A program made the position numbers and the translations under genes. DNA of 21,348 nucleotides. It comes from 66-474 sp035688305 (lineage in GTDB: Bacteria > Pseudomonadota > Gammaproteobacteria > Xanthomonadales > Rhodanobacteraceae). Each line of letters starts with the position of its first letter. The first letter of the stretch is position 1. The notes beneath the pieces were generated by a model. It saw nothing but the letters and a program-made list of their open reading frames with translations, had not been told where the DNA came from and made no database searches. Of this stretch, positions 14,019-21,348 are shown piece after piece. The stretch covers positions 1 through 21,348 of the forward strand of contig DASSNC010000022.1 of NCBI GenBank assembly GCA_035688305.1, given 5' to 3'.

Positions 14019-16889
14019 TTACTTGCCGCCGAAGTGGATATTGACGTCCAACCAGATGGCGCGACCCCATGGGGTGTAGTTGAACTGGTTGTAGTACGGC
14101 CAGCCGACCCACGTCTGATCCTTCGGAGGCATCTTGTCGAAGATGTTCTGCACGATCAGTTTGGTGGAGATATCCGGCGTCACGTTGTACGTCACCGAGC
14201 CGTTGTAGACGATCCACGGCCCGACCACGCCAGCCTGCGAGTACTGTCCGCCGCCACCCTCCCATCCGTACACCTGCGCGGCGTAGTTCGGCGTGGAACC
14301 ATAGCGCTGGGCCTGCAACGTGGTGCTCCACTTGCCGACGTCCCAGGTGACACTGGCATTGGCGATGGTCTTGAACTCGCTCGACCAGCGTGGCTCGTGC
14401 AGGAGATCATGATCGGGATCCCCCGGGTACTGCTGATACGTGTGGTTCATCGTCACGTTGTAGCGGGCACCCAAGGTGAAGTCACCCCACTTGCCCGCGT
14501 CGACCCTCCAGTCTCCCGACGCAACGACACCGGATACCCGTTCGTGCGACACATTGATGGGTCCGACGATGATGTTCGTGATGTTTTCGGAAAATTGCGG
14601 ATTCGAGTTCGGCGCGGTGCGCACCACGCGGTTGAGCGCATCGATGCAGGTCGGAGACGATGCATCGAGCTGGCCGAGCCGGCAATCTGCCTCGTTTTGC
14701 AGCAGTCCCCCGACGCTCAGCGGGCTGACTTCGTTTTCGATCTTGATGTTGTAATAGTCAGCCTTCAGGGTCAGGTTGTTGGTTGGCGACCAGACCAGCC
14801 CATATCCCCACGACTTGGCAGTGATCGACTTCAGGTCGTGATTGCCCTGCTGGGTGCCCTTGTACTGGTAGGAGTACCACGTGCAGTCCGGCAGCGCCGT
14901 GTTGGGCTCGTACTTCTCGCATTTGTAGTAGTCCGTGGTGCTGCTGTAGAACCCGCTCGGACCCTGGAACACGTAGGCCATGTCCGGCGCACGGAATGCG
15001 GTTGCGTAGTTGGCGCGCAGCAACAGGGTGTCGAAAGGCCGGAACTCGAGCCCGAGCTTGTAGGTGGCCTTGCTGTCGGAGCCGGCATCCACGTTCTTGT
15101 AATGGTCGTAACGACCGGAGATGTCGGCGGTCAACATGCTGAAAATCGGCAGACGCATCTCCAGCGCCGCAGCGTAGTTGTCACGCTTGCCATTGCCCGA
15201 GGTACCGGTGTATCCCCAGAAGTCGCCCGCCGCCAGTCGGGGATCGATCGGGTTGTCCCAGTACTGGTTGCCGACCTGGAGCACGCCGGCGAGTCCTACC
15301 GAACCTCCGGGTAGTTCGAACAGATCCGAGTTGGTAACCTGCAGGTTGGCGTTTTGCGTGTAGGTATGGGACGTCGCACGGACGTAGTCCGAGAATCCCT
15401 GGTACTCGGCCGGTGTCAATGGTTGCCAAAATGCCGCATCGTCCGGTGCGTAGATGCTGTAGCCGTAGAAGGTGCCGAGCAACGGACCGAGGAATTTGTT
15501 CTTGAAGAAGGCGTCGACCTTGTCCGTCAACGGATGCATCCACCTGTCGTAGGACTTGTAGTCGGAACGCGCGACATAGGCATCGTAGGCCCAGTTGGAT
15601 TGTCCGAAGTTGCCGCGGAGACCGATGTTGCCGGCGTACATGCGCGACAGTTCGTAGTTCGAATTTTTCAGCAGCCCACCGATCTCCTCGGGCGCGAAAA
15701 TCCGTTCGTAGAACTCGAACCGACCGGTGTTGGCATTGATGATGTAATTGCCGACGTCGGGCGCCCACCAGTTGTAGTTGGGACCCGCGTACCAGTTCTG
15801 TTTCTGCACGGAATAGAGCATATGCCCGTACAGTTCAGCATTCGGGCTCAGGTCGTAGCTGAAGGTGACGTACCCCGATCCATCACGCTTCTTGTTGAGG
15901 AGCGTGGCATAGCCCGGTGCGATATAGCTGCCGCAGTAGTGGCCGTCATCGCGATTGGGACGAAAGCTGAGCTGCGTGGTGCCGTTGAACAGGCCTGACA
16001 TCGCCGAGCAGCCGACGCCGGGCGCGTCGGTGTTGGGATTGAGGTAGTGGTTGCCGGCGTCGTAATACCAGTGGACGCCTACCGTGAAAGGGTTGCGGCT
16101 CGTGGGGTTCGGAGCATTGAGCGTGGACGAGGTCAGGTCGCGATTGAAACCGAATATGGGATGCTGATCATCCAGCTGGATCGCGTACATCAGGTGCAGC
16201 TTGTCGGTGTTGAAACCACCCGAGAACGCCAGGCGCTGGTTCTGCCCGCCACCCTGGGAGTAGCCGCCTGCGCGATAGTTCAGGTTATAGCCTTCCATCC
16301 GCTTCTTCAGGATGATGTTGACTACGCCCGCAATGGCCGACGACCCGTAAATCGATGACTGGTTGCCCGGCAGGATGTCGATGTGGTCGACCATCGACAT
16401 CGGGATGTTGGAAAGATCGGTGAAGTTGGCCGAGCCGTTGTAGAGCAACGGATAGTCCGCCATCGGGCGGCCATCAATCAGGAACAGGGTGAAGTCAGGG
16501 GACAAGCCGAGGAGACTGATGGTCTGCGCACCCGGCGTGAATCCCTGGGAAAATTGGCTGTCCTGGACCGCGCCGGTGGACAGGGGCTGCGCACGAAGCG
16601 CCTCATACACGTTCGAGTAGCCCTTCTTGATCATGTCTTGCGAGCTGATCGTGATGACCGGGTTGGCGGTCTCGATCTGCGACTGCGGAATCAGCGAACC
16701 CGTTACCGTGATGGTATTGAGGGTTTTTGCCTTTTTTTCCTGATCCTGCTGGGAATTCGAGGTGCTGGATTGCGCAGCGGTGTTCGACTGATCCTGCGCC
16801 TGCTGTGGTGCCGTGTTGTCTTGCGCGTACGCCGTGCCCGCAACGAACAGGCTGGCGCAAATGGCTGAAGCCAAGAGCTTGCGATTCAT
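14019..16889 (-). CDS. TonB-dependent outer-membrane receptor
   Basis: This receptor of about 956 residues uses TonB energy to import a large ligand. Residues 1-22 form a Sec signal peptide (cleavage after AYA). A Gln/Ser/Asn-rich linker (23-55) leads to a TonB-box-like TLNTITVTG (56-64). The plug (about 66-200) contains FLIDGRPM and IDILPGNQSSIYGSSAIAGV, and a beta-barrel with many aromatic-ended strands follows. The last residues, DVNIHFGGK, lack the usual terminal phenylalanine. Three cysteine pairs sit in probable extracellular loops: 294/319, 657/669 and 736/748. I set the start at ATG 16887-16889 because it gives the signal peptide and has GGGGAG eight bases upstream; the frame is open 37 codons farther. 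The ligand is not identifiable. It converges on the sulfotransferase array and has its own terminator. Confidence 0.94.
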   Translation of the reverse strand: MNRKLLASAICASLFVAGTAYAQDNTAPQQAQDQSNTAAQSSTSNSQQDQEKKAKTLNTITVTGSLIPQSQIETANPVITISSQDMIKKGYSNVYEALRAQPLSTGAVQDSQFSQGFTPGAQTISLLGLSPDFTLFLIDGRPMADYPLLYNGSANFTDLSNIPMSMVDHIDILPGNQSSIYGSSAIAGVVNIILKKRMEGYNLNYRAGGYSQGGGQNQRLAFSGGFNTDKLHLMYAIQLDDQHPIFGFNRDLTSSTLNAPNPTSRNPFTVGVHWYYDAGNHYLNPNTDAPGVGCSAMSGLFNGTTQLSFRPNRDDGHYCGSYIAPGYATLLNKKRDGSGYVTFSYDLSPNAELYGHMLYSVQKQNWYAGPNYNWWAPDVGNYIINANTGRFEFYERIFAPEEIGGLLKNSNYELSRMYAGNIGLRGNFGQSNWAYDAYVARSDYKSYDRWMHPLTDKVDAFFKNKFLGPLLGTFYGYSIYAPDDAAFWQPLTPAEYQGFSDYVRATSHTYTQNANLQVTNSDLFELPGGSVGLAGVLQVGNQYWDNPIDPRLAAGDFWGYTGTSGNGKRDNYAAALEMRLPIFSMLTADISGRYDHYKNVDAGSDSKATYKLGLEFRPFDTLLLRANYATAFRAPDMAYVFQGPSGFYSSTTDYYKCEKYEPNTALPDCTWYSYQYKGTQQGNHDLKSITAKSWGYGLVWSPTNNLTLKADYYNIKIENEVSPLSVGGLLQNEADCRLGQLDASSPTCIDALNRVVRTAPNSNPQFSENITNIIVGPINVSHERVSGVVASGDWRVDAGKWGDFTLGARYNVTMNHTYQQYPGDPDHDLLHEPRWSSEFKTIANASVTWDVGKWSTTLQAQRYGSTPNYAAQVYGWEGGGGQYSQAGVVGPWIVYNGSVTYNVTPDISTKLIVQNIFDKMPPKDQTWVGWPYYNQFNYTPWGRAIWLDVNIHFGGK

Positions 16890-16980
16890 CAGAGATACTC
16901 CCCGTGGTGCCGTGATCTGTAGGTTTGATATCCGCTCCACTACGCGTCGCGGAAAGGCCAACGAAAGTTTCACATCCGGA

Positions 16981-17010
16981 AACGCTTGATTCCCGTCCAA
17001 GCGTTAACGC
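16981..17010. promoter_or_regulatory. Operator-like inverted repeat upstream of the TonB receptor
   Basis: AACGCTTG (16981-16988) and CAAGCGTT (16998-17005) are a perfect 8-bp inverted repeat around nine bases. The right arm overlaps a second perfect palindrome, GCGTTAACGC (17001-17010). Both lie just downstream of the promoter candidate, where a repressor would block initiation or early elongation. It could also fold as a leader hairpin in the receptor mRNA. Confidence 0.55.
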
Positions 17011-17019
17011 GTAGTTCAC

Positions 17020-17046
17020 ATTATCCGCAAAGTGGCGAAGTTGCAA
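17020..17046 (-). promoter_or_regulatory. Candidate promoter of the TonB-dependent receptor gene
   Basis: On the minus strand TTGCAA (17046-17041) is followed after 15 bases by GATAAT (17025-17020), a five-of-six match to the -10 consensus. The spacing is short. The resulting leader would be about 120 bases and would include the inverted repeat. Confidence 0.4.
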
Positions 17047-17302
17047 CGACTACGAAAGCGGCATGAAAACGGCAATGTGTCAAATTAGTGGCTCCCTGCT
17101 GCTCCCCGGTGATGACCGGTGTACTCACTTCACGCAACAACGACACGTCCGCACCCGGGGTGAATACCGGCTGCACGACGGCTTTCGTCGGGGGGCGGCC
17201 CGCAGTAACATGAAAGTTCTGGCCCGCATTCCGTGCGCGGCCTGGTGCCGCGGCGCACGCACCGCACCGATACGCGACGATCCATCACGAGGAATTCCCA
17301 CC

Positions 17303-18160
17303 ATGCGAAAGCTTGTTGTTGCGTCATTGCTGGTTGCCCCCCTGCTGCTGGCAGGTTGTGGCGGTTCCAGCGAGTCAGGCGGCAGTTCTTCGGCCGCCGC
17401 GTCGGCTTCTGCCGGAACACCGGCGCCCGCCGCTACTGCAGTGAGCGGCACCGTCACGGTGCAGAATCCTCCATCGGCGATCACGCCCGAGGCCAAACTC
17501 GAACTTTCGCTGGTGGACGTCACCCAGCAACCGGGTGTCACCATCAACAAGCAGGACTTCAACCCGCCGAAGTTTCCGCAGACGTTCCGCATCCCGTTCT
17601 CGTCGTCCGCCATCAATCCGAACGATTTGTACGTGCTGCAGGCCCGGATGCAGGACAACGGCCGCACCTACTCGACCAAGTTGCAGCAGCCGGTGCTGAC
17701 CCACGGCCAGCCTGCCAACGTCGACCTGACGCTGGTGGCCGAGCCGACGCCCGCGGAAAAGATGCTGGCCGATTTCGAGAACGCCAAGCGCCAGACCGGT
17801 GGCATGAAAGTGAAATCCGGCACCTCCAGCAAGATCGGTGAATCGCATAGCTGGCAGGTGTTCAGCGACGTCCACGGCGTCGAATTCATCATCGAGCAGG
17901 TCAACCAGGCCGACAAGGGTTTCACCAAGACCCAATACGCCTACCGCAATGCCCTGCCGTGGGTGGTGGTGCAGGAACAGATGCCCAAGCCGGACGCGCC
18001 GCCGACCTCGACCGCGAAAGTGGGCTGGGACGACAACGGCGTGCTGGTGCTGAACCAGCAGGTCAGCGGCGGCAAGACCGGCAAGGTTTCAGACGACGAA
18101 GCCAAGGCGCTGCACAAGCAGGCCGAGGCCGAATACAAGCGGTTCGCCAAGAACCACTGA
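17303..18160 (+). CDS. Lipoprotein with a YbaY/YscW-type domain and a C-terminal extension
   Basis: This 285-residue secreted lipoprotein has signal peptide MRKLVVASLLVAPLLLAGC, with lipobox LAGC and lipidated Cys19. A flexible Ser/Ala/Gly/Pro linker follows (20-46). Residues about 47-148 (VSGTVTV, AKLELSLVDVTQQPG, FPQTFRIPFSS, YVLQARMQDNGRTYST) match the pattern of the YbaY family (YscW type III pilotin-like fold), whose role outside secretion systems is poorly known. Residues 149-285 form a second, unassigned region with the pattern SWQVFSDVHGVEFIIEQVNQADKG and a charged C-terminal helix. I chose the ATG at 17303 for the signal peptide and the GAGGAA site eight bases upstream. It is divergent from the TonB receptor and ends at a strong terminator shared with the esterase. 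Confidence 0.85.
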   Translation: MRKLVVASLLVAPLLLAGCGGSSESGGSSSAAASASAGTPAPAATAVSGTVTVQNPPSAITPEAKLELSLVDVTQQPGVTINKQDFNPPKFPQTFRIPFSSSAINPNDLYVLQARMQDNGRTYSTKLQQPVLTHGQPANVDLTLVAEPTPAEKMLADFENAKRQTGGMKVKSGTSSKIGESHSWQVFSDVHGVEFIIEQVNQADKGFTKTQYAYRNALPWVVVQEQMPKPDAPPTSTAKVGWDDNGVLVLNQQVSGGKTGKVSDDEAKALHKQAEAEYKRFAKNH

Positions 18161-18179
18161 TCGTCACCTGCGGGCAACG

Positions 18180-18212
18180 AAAAGCCGCGCGTCGCGAGAC
18201 GCGCGGCTTTTT
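18180..18212. terminator. Bidirectional rho-independent terminator
   Basis: A perfect 13-bp stem (18181-18193 with 18198-18210, core GCCGCGCGTC) closes on a GCGA tetraloop. Five T (18208-18212) follow on the plus strand, and four A (18180-18183) give a T-run on the minus strand. It lies between the convergent lipoprotein and esterase genes and should end both transcripts. Confidence 0.9.
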
Positions 18213-18229
18213 GCTTCGTGCAACGGCGA

Positions 18230-20332
18230 TCAGAACCGGAACATGGCGCCGATGTTGACGCTGTTGAGGCGCTGGCTGGAATCGGAGAAGCGCCCGTCGT
18301 AGCCGATCCAGGCCGACAGGGTCGGCGTGAAGTCGGCGGCAAGGCCGACACCTGCACTGCCCCAGTTGCTGTCCGGCACGAAGCCCGGCAGCGCGAACGT
18401 GCCCGGCATGCTGACCAGATCGGCGCTGACGTCGCGTGGATCGGCGTCGCTGTCGTGGTTCCACGCGACACGCGCATAGGGATGCAGCATCGCGCTGCCT
18501 GCTTGCAGGTTGCCGGCGAGCTGCCAGCCCAGCGTGCCGATCAGCGCATGACGGTCCTGCCGGCCGAAGGTCATCGAGGTGGCGTCATTGCCGTTTTCGG
18601 TGTAGCCATTCACGTGGGCGTGCTGCCATGTGACGTCGGCATACGGTCCGGTGCGCCAGGCGCCGAAATCCAGCCACCAGCCGCCGGTCAGCGCGAACGC
18701 CGTGTGCGAACCCGAGGTGTCGCCGTCTTCGTAACGCACGGTCGGGCCGATCGGAATATTGCGATGCACGTTGCTGTAGCCCAGGTGCCCGAAGCTGCCG
18801 ATCGCACCGAAGTACGCCTGTTGCCAGCCCCACATCACGTACCCCGTCGCCAGCAGATCCTGCAGCTTGAAACCACCGGCATTGCCCGCGAATTCGTCCT
18901 TCTGCTGGCCAATGGTGAATGCCATGCCCGCGGTCAACGCATCGGACGGATGGATGTCCGCGCCGATGCTGAGCGTGTTGACGTCGTTGCTGCTCTTGGG
19001 CGAGTTCAACTGTGCGTCGAGGCGCTGGCGTGCATAGTCGTAGTTCGCCCACACCCGCAAGCCGTTGCCGGGCGCGCCCGCGAGGCTGGTGGTCGCCTGG
19101 TCGAGCACCGAGCGGTTGAGGCTGTGGTTGATCTGCAGCGGTGCCTCGCCCAGCAATGAAATCTCGCCCGGTGCGGTGATGATCGATTCCGCGTATTGCG
19201 CCAGCAACGCATGCGCGGCGGCGGTGGGATGCACGCCATCGGCGAAAAGATAGGTGCTCTCGGTGCCGGACTGGTACGTGACCGTCGCGCCCGGCGTGCC
19301 GGCAGGCAGGCATTCGAACGAACTGCCGTCGCCGCCGGTGCAGGCGGGCTGGCTGACGTTGGTGAATCCGTAACGCGATGGATCAGCCACGATCTCGTTG
19401 AGCATCGCGAACGTATTCACCGGAATGATGTTGACGCCGGCACTCGCCAGCCCCGCATTCAAGGTGTTGTTGTAGACCAGCGACAGCCCGGTGAGTTGCC
19501 CTGCGGCGGTCGCGCCCTGCGCAAGGCCGGACGGCGTCAGGCCGATGTTCGGCAGGTTGAATACCATCACGTAGCGCGCACCCGCGTCGCCGAGTTGCTT
19601 GATCATCCCGAGTTCGGTCGCTGCGGCCTGCTGCAGGTAGGCCTGGATCTGGGCCTGGTCCATCAGCGAGGACACGCCCGCGCCCGCCGTCACCTGCGCC
19701 ACCACTTGCTGCGTCACGATGGGCGTGATCTGCGCGGTATAGGCCGCAATGGCGGTGGGATCGTTCGGGATCACGCTGTTCGCGATCGCCTGCTGCACCT
19801 GCGCCGCAATCGTCTGCTGGATCAACTGCTGCGCGGTCGCGGCCGCCGCGCCGGACGTCGCGGCGTAGAACACGTCGTTGGCACCGCCCCACACCGCGTA
19901 CAAGGTGTTCGGATCGGCCTTGTTGCCGGTGGACTGCAGGTACATGCCGAGTTGGGTCGGCAGCAGCGGCACGCTCGCCGGCGTGCCCGGGGAATTGTTG
20001 AGGATGCCCGCGCCGCCGAACGCGAAGTCGGTGCCGCCGGTCAGCGCCGGCGTGAGCGGCGTGCCTAAATAATCCGCGACGTGCTCGACCGCGACTTCGC
20101 CCGGGTTGGTGGTGAAACGCATCAGGAACGGCAACTGCGGGCACTGGCTCTGACTGATGCAGGACAGGTCCAGGTTACCGTTGTCGCTCAAACTGTCGCC
20201 GAACACCACGACGTTGTCGAACAGGCCCGCATGCGCGGATGGCGGTGCTGCGGCCGGTGCGGCTTGGGCGAACGCGGCGGAACTGGCAAGCGCCAGCGCC
20301 ACGGCGCAGGCGAGATGACGCGGACGGAACAT
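18230..20332 (-). CDS. GDSL-family autotransporter esterase/lipase (EstA-like)
   Basis: This 700-residue type V secreted esterase has a Sec signal peptide (1-22, cleavage after AFA), a GDSL/SGNH hydrolase passenger and a C-terminal autotransporter barrel (about 400-700) ending in MFRF with terminal phenylalanine. Catalytic blocks: FGDSLSDNGN (Ser47 nucleophile), FAFGGAG (oxyanion Gly near 106), GGAND (149-153, Asn152) and DGVHPT (Asp365 and His368). This is the set seen in Pseudomonas EstA, which hydrolyses short- and medium-chain esters at the cell surface. Between blocks III and V an Ala/Gln-rich helical insert (about 157-245) makes the passenger longer than I recall for EstA. GGAG at 20342-20345 (minus) supports the start. 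It ends at the shared terminator. An acyltransferase gene lies upstream on the same strand, 160 bases away. Confidence 0.93.
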   Translation of the reverse strand: MFRPRHLACAVALALASSAAFAQAAPAAAPPSAHAGLFDNVVVFGDSLSDNGNLDLSCISQSQCPQLPFLMRFTTNPGEVAVEHVADYLGTPLTPALTGGTDFAFGGAGILNNSPGTPASVPLLPTQLGMYLQSTGNKADPNTLYAVWGGANDVFYAATSGAAAATAQQLIQQTIAAQVQQAIANSVIPNDPTAIAAYTAQITPIVTQQVVAQVTAGAGVSSLMDQAQIQAYLQQAAATELGMIKQLGDAGARYVMVFNLPNIGLTPSGLAQGATAAGQLTGLSLVYNNTLNAGLASAGVNIIPVNTFAMLNEIVADPSRYGFTNVSQPACTGGDGSSFECLPAGTPGATVTYQSGTESTYLFADGVHPTAAAHALLAQYAESIITAPGEISLLGEAPLQINHSLNRSVLDQATTSLAGAPGNGLRVWANYDYARQRLDAQLNSPKSSNDVNTLSIGADIHPSDALTAGMAFTIGQQKDEFAGNAGGFKLQDLLATGYVMWGWQQAYFGAIGSFGHLGYSNVHRNIPIGPTVRYEDGDTSGSHTAFALTGGWWLDFGAWRTGPYADVTWQHAHVNGYTENGNDATSMTFGRQDRHALIGTLGWQLAGNLQAGSAMLHPYARVAWNHDSDADPRDVSADLVSMPGTFALPGFVPDSNWGSAGVGLAADFTPTLSAWIGYDGRFSDSSQRLNSVNIGAMFRF

Positions 20333-20492
20333 GGCGGAAATCTCCGGGTGCCATACGGCGGACGCGCCAAGCCTAATACAGACGTTTGTTTTGTTCCATC
20401 CGCAAGCGTATGGGCGATACCCTCCGCTCGTGCGCAGGGTCAGGAACGGTCGACCCGGCGCCAGGGAATTTCCGATCGATCCCCGTCACGCC

Positions 20493-21348
20493 TCAGCCCG
20501 GCGGAAGTCGGGCGCGGTGGCTTTCACGCAACCGGCCGAGATGCCAGGGCGCCGGGTGACGCGCCGCATCCTGCAGCTTGCCCTTCGGGCCATCGCCAAT
20601 GTCCGCTGCGGCATCCTGCCGGCGCGGTATCGCTTCGCGCCACCGATGGCGCGCGTATTCCGGGATGAGCAAAACCAAAGTTTTCCCGAGCGCCCGGCGG
20701 CCGCTGCCGATCAAGCGATGTCCGGTGGACATCAGCCATGACACCGGGCAGGTCACGGGTGCGAAAACCCGGTCGGCCCATCGGGTGGAGAATGACGCCG
20801 CGATCGCAACGCCTGCCGTCACGCAAACCACCAACGCCGCCCACCCGGGAAGCGCTTGCGCCAACCATGCAAAGGCACCGGCCGCCACGAGGCCGAGCAC
20901 CAGGAAGCCGTGCACCAGGTAAGCGGTGAGGCTGCGCCTCCCGAGACCTGCATGCCGGGCATGGCGCGGTACCAGCGCCAGTACCGACAGCGCGCACAAT
21001 GCAGAGGCGCACAGCAGCGCGAGCCTCGTGAGCGCGCCCGCCAACGGGCCGACCTGCAAGGACGCATAACCCATCGACGCATACAGCCACTCCGGATCGA
21101 GATCGCGCAGGAACCAGGCGCCGACCATGGCAGCGGCAAGCACCATCACCGCACTGAACCTGCGTGCCGGCAATGCGCCCGAATGCTGCAACCGCCGCGC
21201 GCCGATACGATGGCCGAGCAGGAACAACGGGAAGAACACCAGCGTGCGCGACAACGAGAACGGATAGCCGATCCACGGCGCCATCCCCGCCGCCAGCGCG
21301 ATGATCACCGCCAGCGGCAACGCGAACTTCAGCCGCGCGAACAGCGGC
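20493..21348 (-). CDS. Membrane acyltransferase, family 3-like (C-terminal part)
   Basis: The frame is open to the window edge (first full codon ends at 21347), so the N-terminal half, including the usual catalytic histidine region, is missing. The visible 284 residues contain several hydrophobic helices. Motifs such as FSLSRTLVFFPLFLLGHRIG and LGRRSLTAYLVHGFLV are typical of acyltransferase-3/fucose-4-O-acetylase-like integral membrane enzymes, which transfer acetyl or other acyl groups to cell-surface sugars. The last 70 or so residues form an Arg-rich cytoplasmic-looking tail with no recognised motif. The start is outside the window; a TTG at 21318-21320 is internal because the family-like sequence continues upstream. 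The 160 bases between its stop and the esterase start show no clear terminator. Confidence 0.8.
   Translation of the reverse strand, partial: PLFARLKFALPLAVIIALAAGMAPWIGYPFSLSRTLVFFPLFLLGHRIGARRLQHSGALPARRFSAVMVLAAAMVGAWFLRDLDPEWLYASMGYASLQVGPLAGALTRLALLCASALCALSVLALVPRHARHAGLGRRSLTAYLVHGFLVLGLVAAGAFAWLAQALPGWAALVVCVTAGVAIAASFSTRWADRVFAPVTCPVSWLMSTGHRLIGSGRRALGKTLVLLIPEYARHRWREAIPRRQDAAADIGDGPKGKLQDAARHPAPWHLGRLRESHRARLPPG

Larger units (their letters stand above)
16890..17302. other. Intergenic region between the TonB receptor and the YbaY-type lipoprotein
   Basis: This 413-base divergent promoter region holds the receptor Shine-Dalgarno (GGGGAG, minus, 16898-16903), an operator-like inverted repeat (16981-17010) and a receptor promoter candidate (17020-17046). 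For the lipoprotein there is only a weak -10-like TAACAT at 17206-17211 and a Shine-Dalgarno GAGGAA at 17289-17294. No gene is recognisable in it; the in-frame extension upstream of the lipoprotein lacks a signal peptide or any family resemblance. Confidence 0.6.

Noticed and set aside
13995..15314. Plus-strand open frame of 439 codons opposite the TonB receptor
   Set aside because: Val/Arg-rich translation without any recognisable domain, entirely within the receptor coding region.
16890..17000. Extension of the TonB receptor 37 codons upstream to 17000
   Set aside because: The added residues precede a perfect signal peptide and would block export; the ATG at 16889 has a good ribosome site.
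17063..17302. Extension of the YbaY-type lipoprotein to 17063
   Set aside because: The extra 80 residues lie before a clear lipoprotein signal peptide, which must be N-terminal; the ATG at 17303 has its own Shine-Dalgarno.

Overview
The window is GC-rich, densely coded DNA from a gammaproteobacterium, most likely of the Xanthomonadales (Rhodanobacteraceae or Xanthomonadaceae). This rests on high GC, a UbiB and separate GlyQ/GlyS of gammaproteobacterial type, a large TonB-dependent receptor, a GDSL autotransporter esterase and TPR-sulfotransferases. The assignment is by protein resemblance recalled from memory, not by a search.

Layout: (1) 1-485, the 3' end of ubiB (+), converging on gpmA (616-1359, -). 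A quasi-palindromic repeat (501-619) lies between them and supplies the gpmA stop codon. (2) 1657-2391 (+), a lipoprotein built from an 18-residue VNG repeat, preceded by a hairpin-forming inverted repeat. (3) 5810-2660 (-), a two-gene unit: a PilB/GspE-type secretion ATPase followed by an FAD amine-oxidase-like protein. (4) 5914-13774 (+), a tightly coupled five-gene run: glyQ and glyS, then three tandem paralogous TPR-sulfotransferases. The junctions overlap by 8, 1, 4 and 4 bases. (5) 16889-14019 (-), a TonB-dependent receptor converging on the sulfotransferases, with its own terminator and an operator-like inverted repeat upstream. (6) 17303-18160 (+), a lipoprotein with a YbaY/YscW-type domain, sharing a bidirectional terminator with (7) 20332-18230 (-), a GDSL autotransporter esterase. 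(8) 20493 to the window end (-), the C-terminal part of a membrane acyltransferase.

Most genes are ordinary housekeeping or envelope functions. The accessory feature is the sulfotransferase array. All three proteins keep the PAPS-binding and candidate catalytic residues, and their layout resembles that of animal tyrosylprotein sulfotransferases. They appear to be translated with the glycyl-tRNA synthetase operon. The neighbouring TonB-dependent receptor has a cysteine-bounded, tyrosine-dense, acidic segment. A link between sulfation and that receptor or its ligand is a testable inference and is not shown by the sequence. Other oddities are an insert of about 40 residues in GlyS, the repeat lipoprotein, an Ala/Gln-rich insert in the esterase, and the repeat element at the gpmA stop. 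I saw no tRNA, rRNA, CRISPR array, insertion sequence or integrase.
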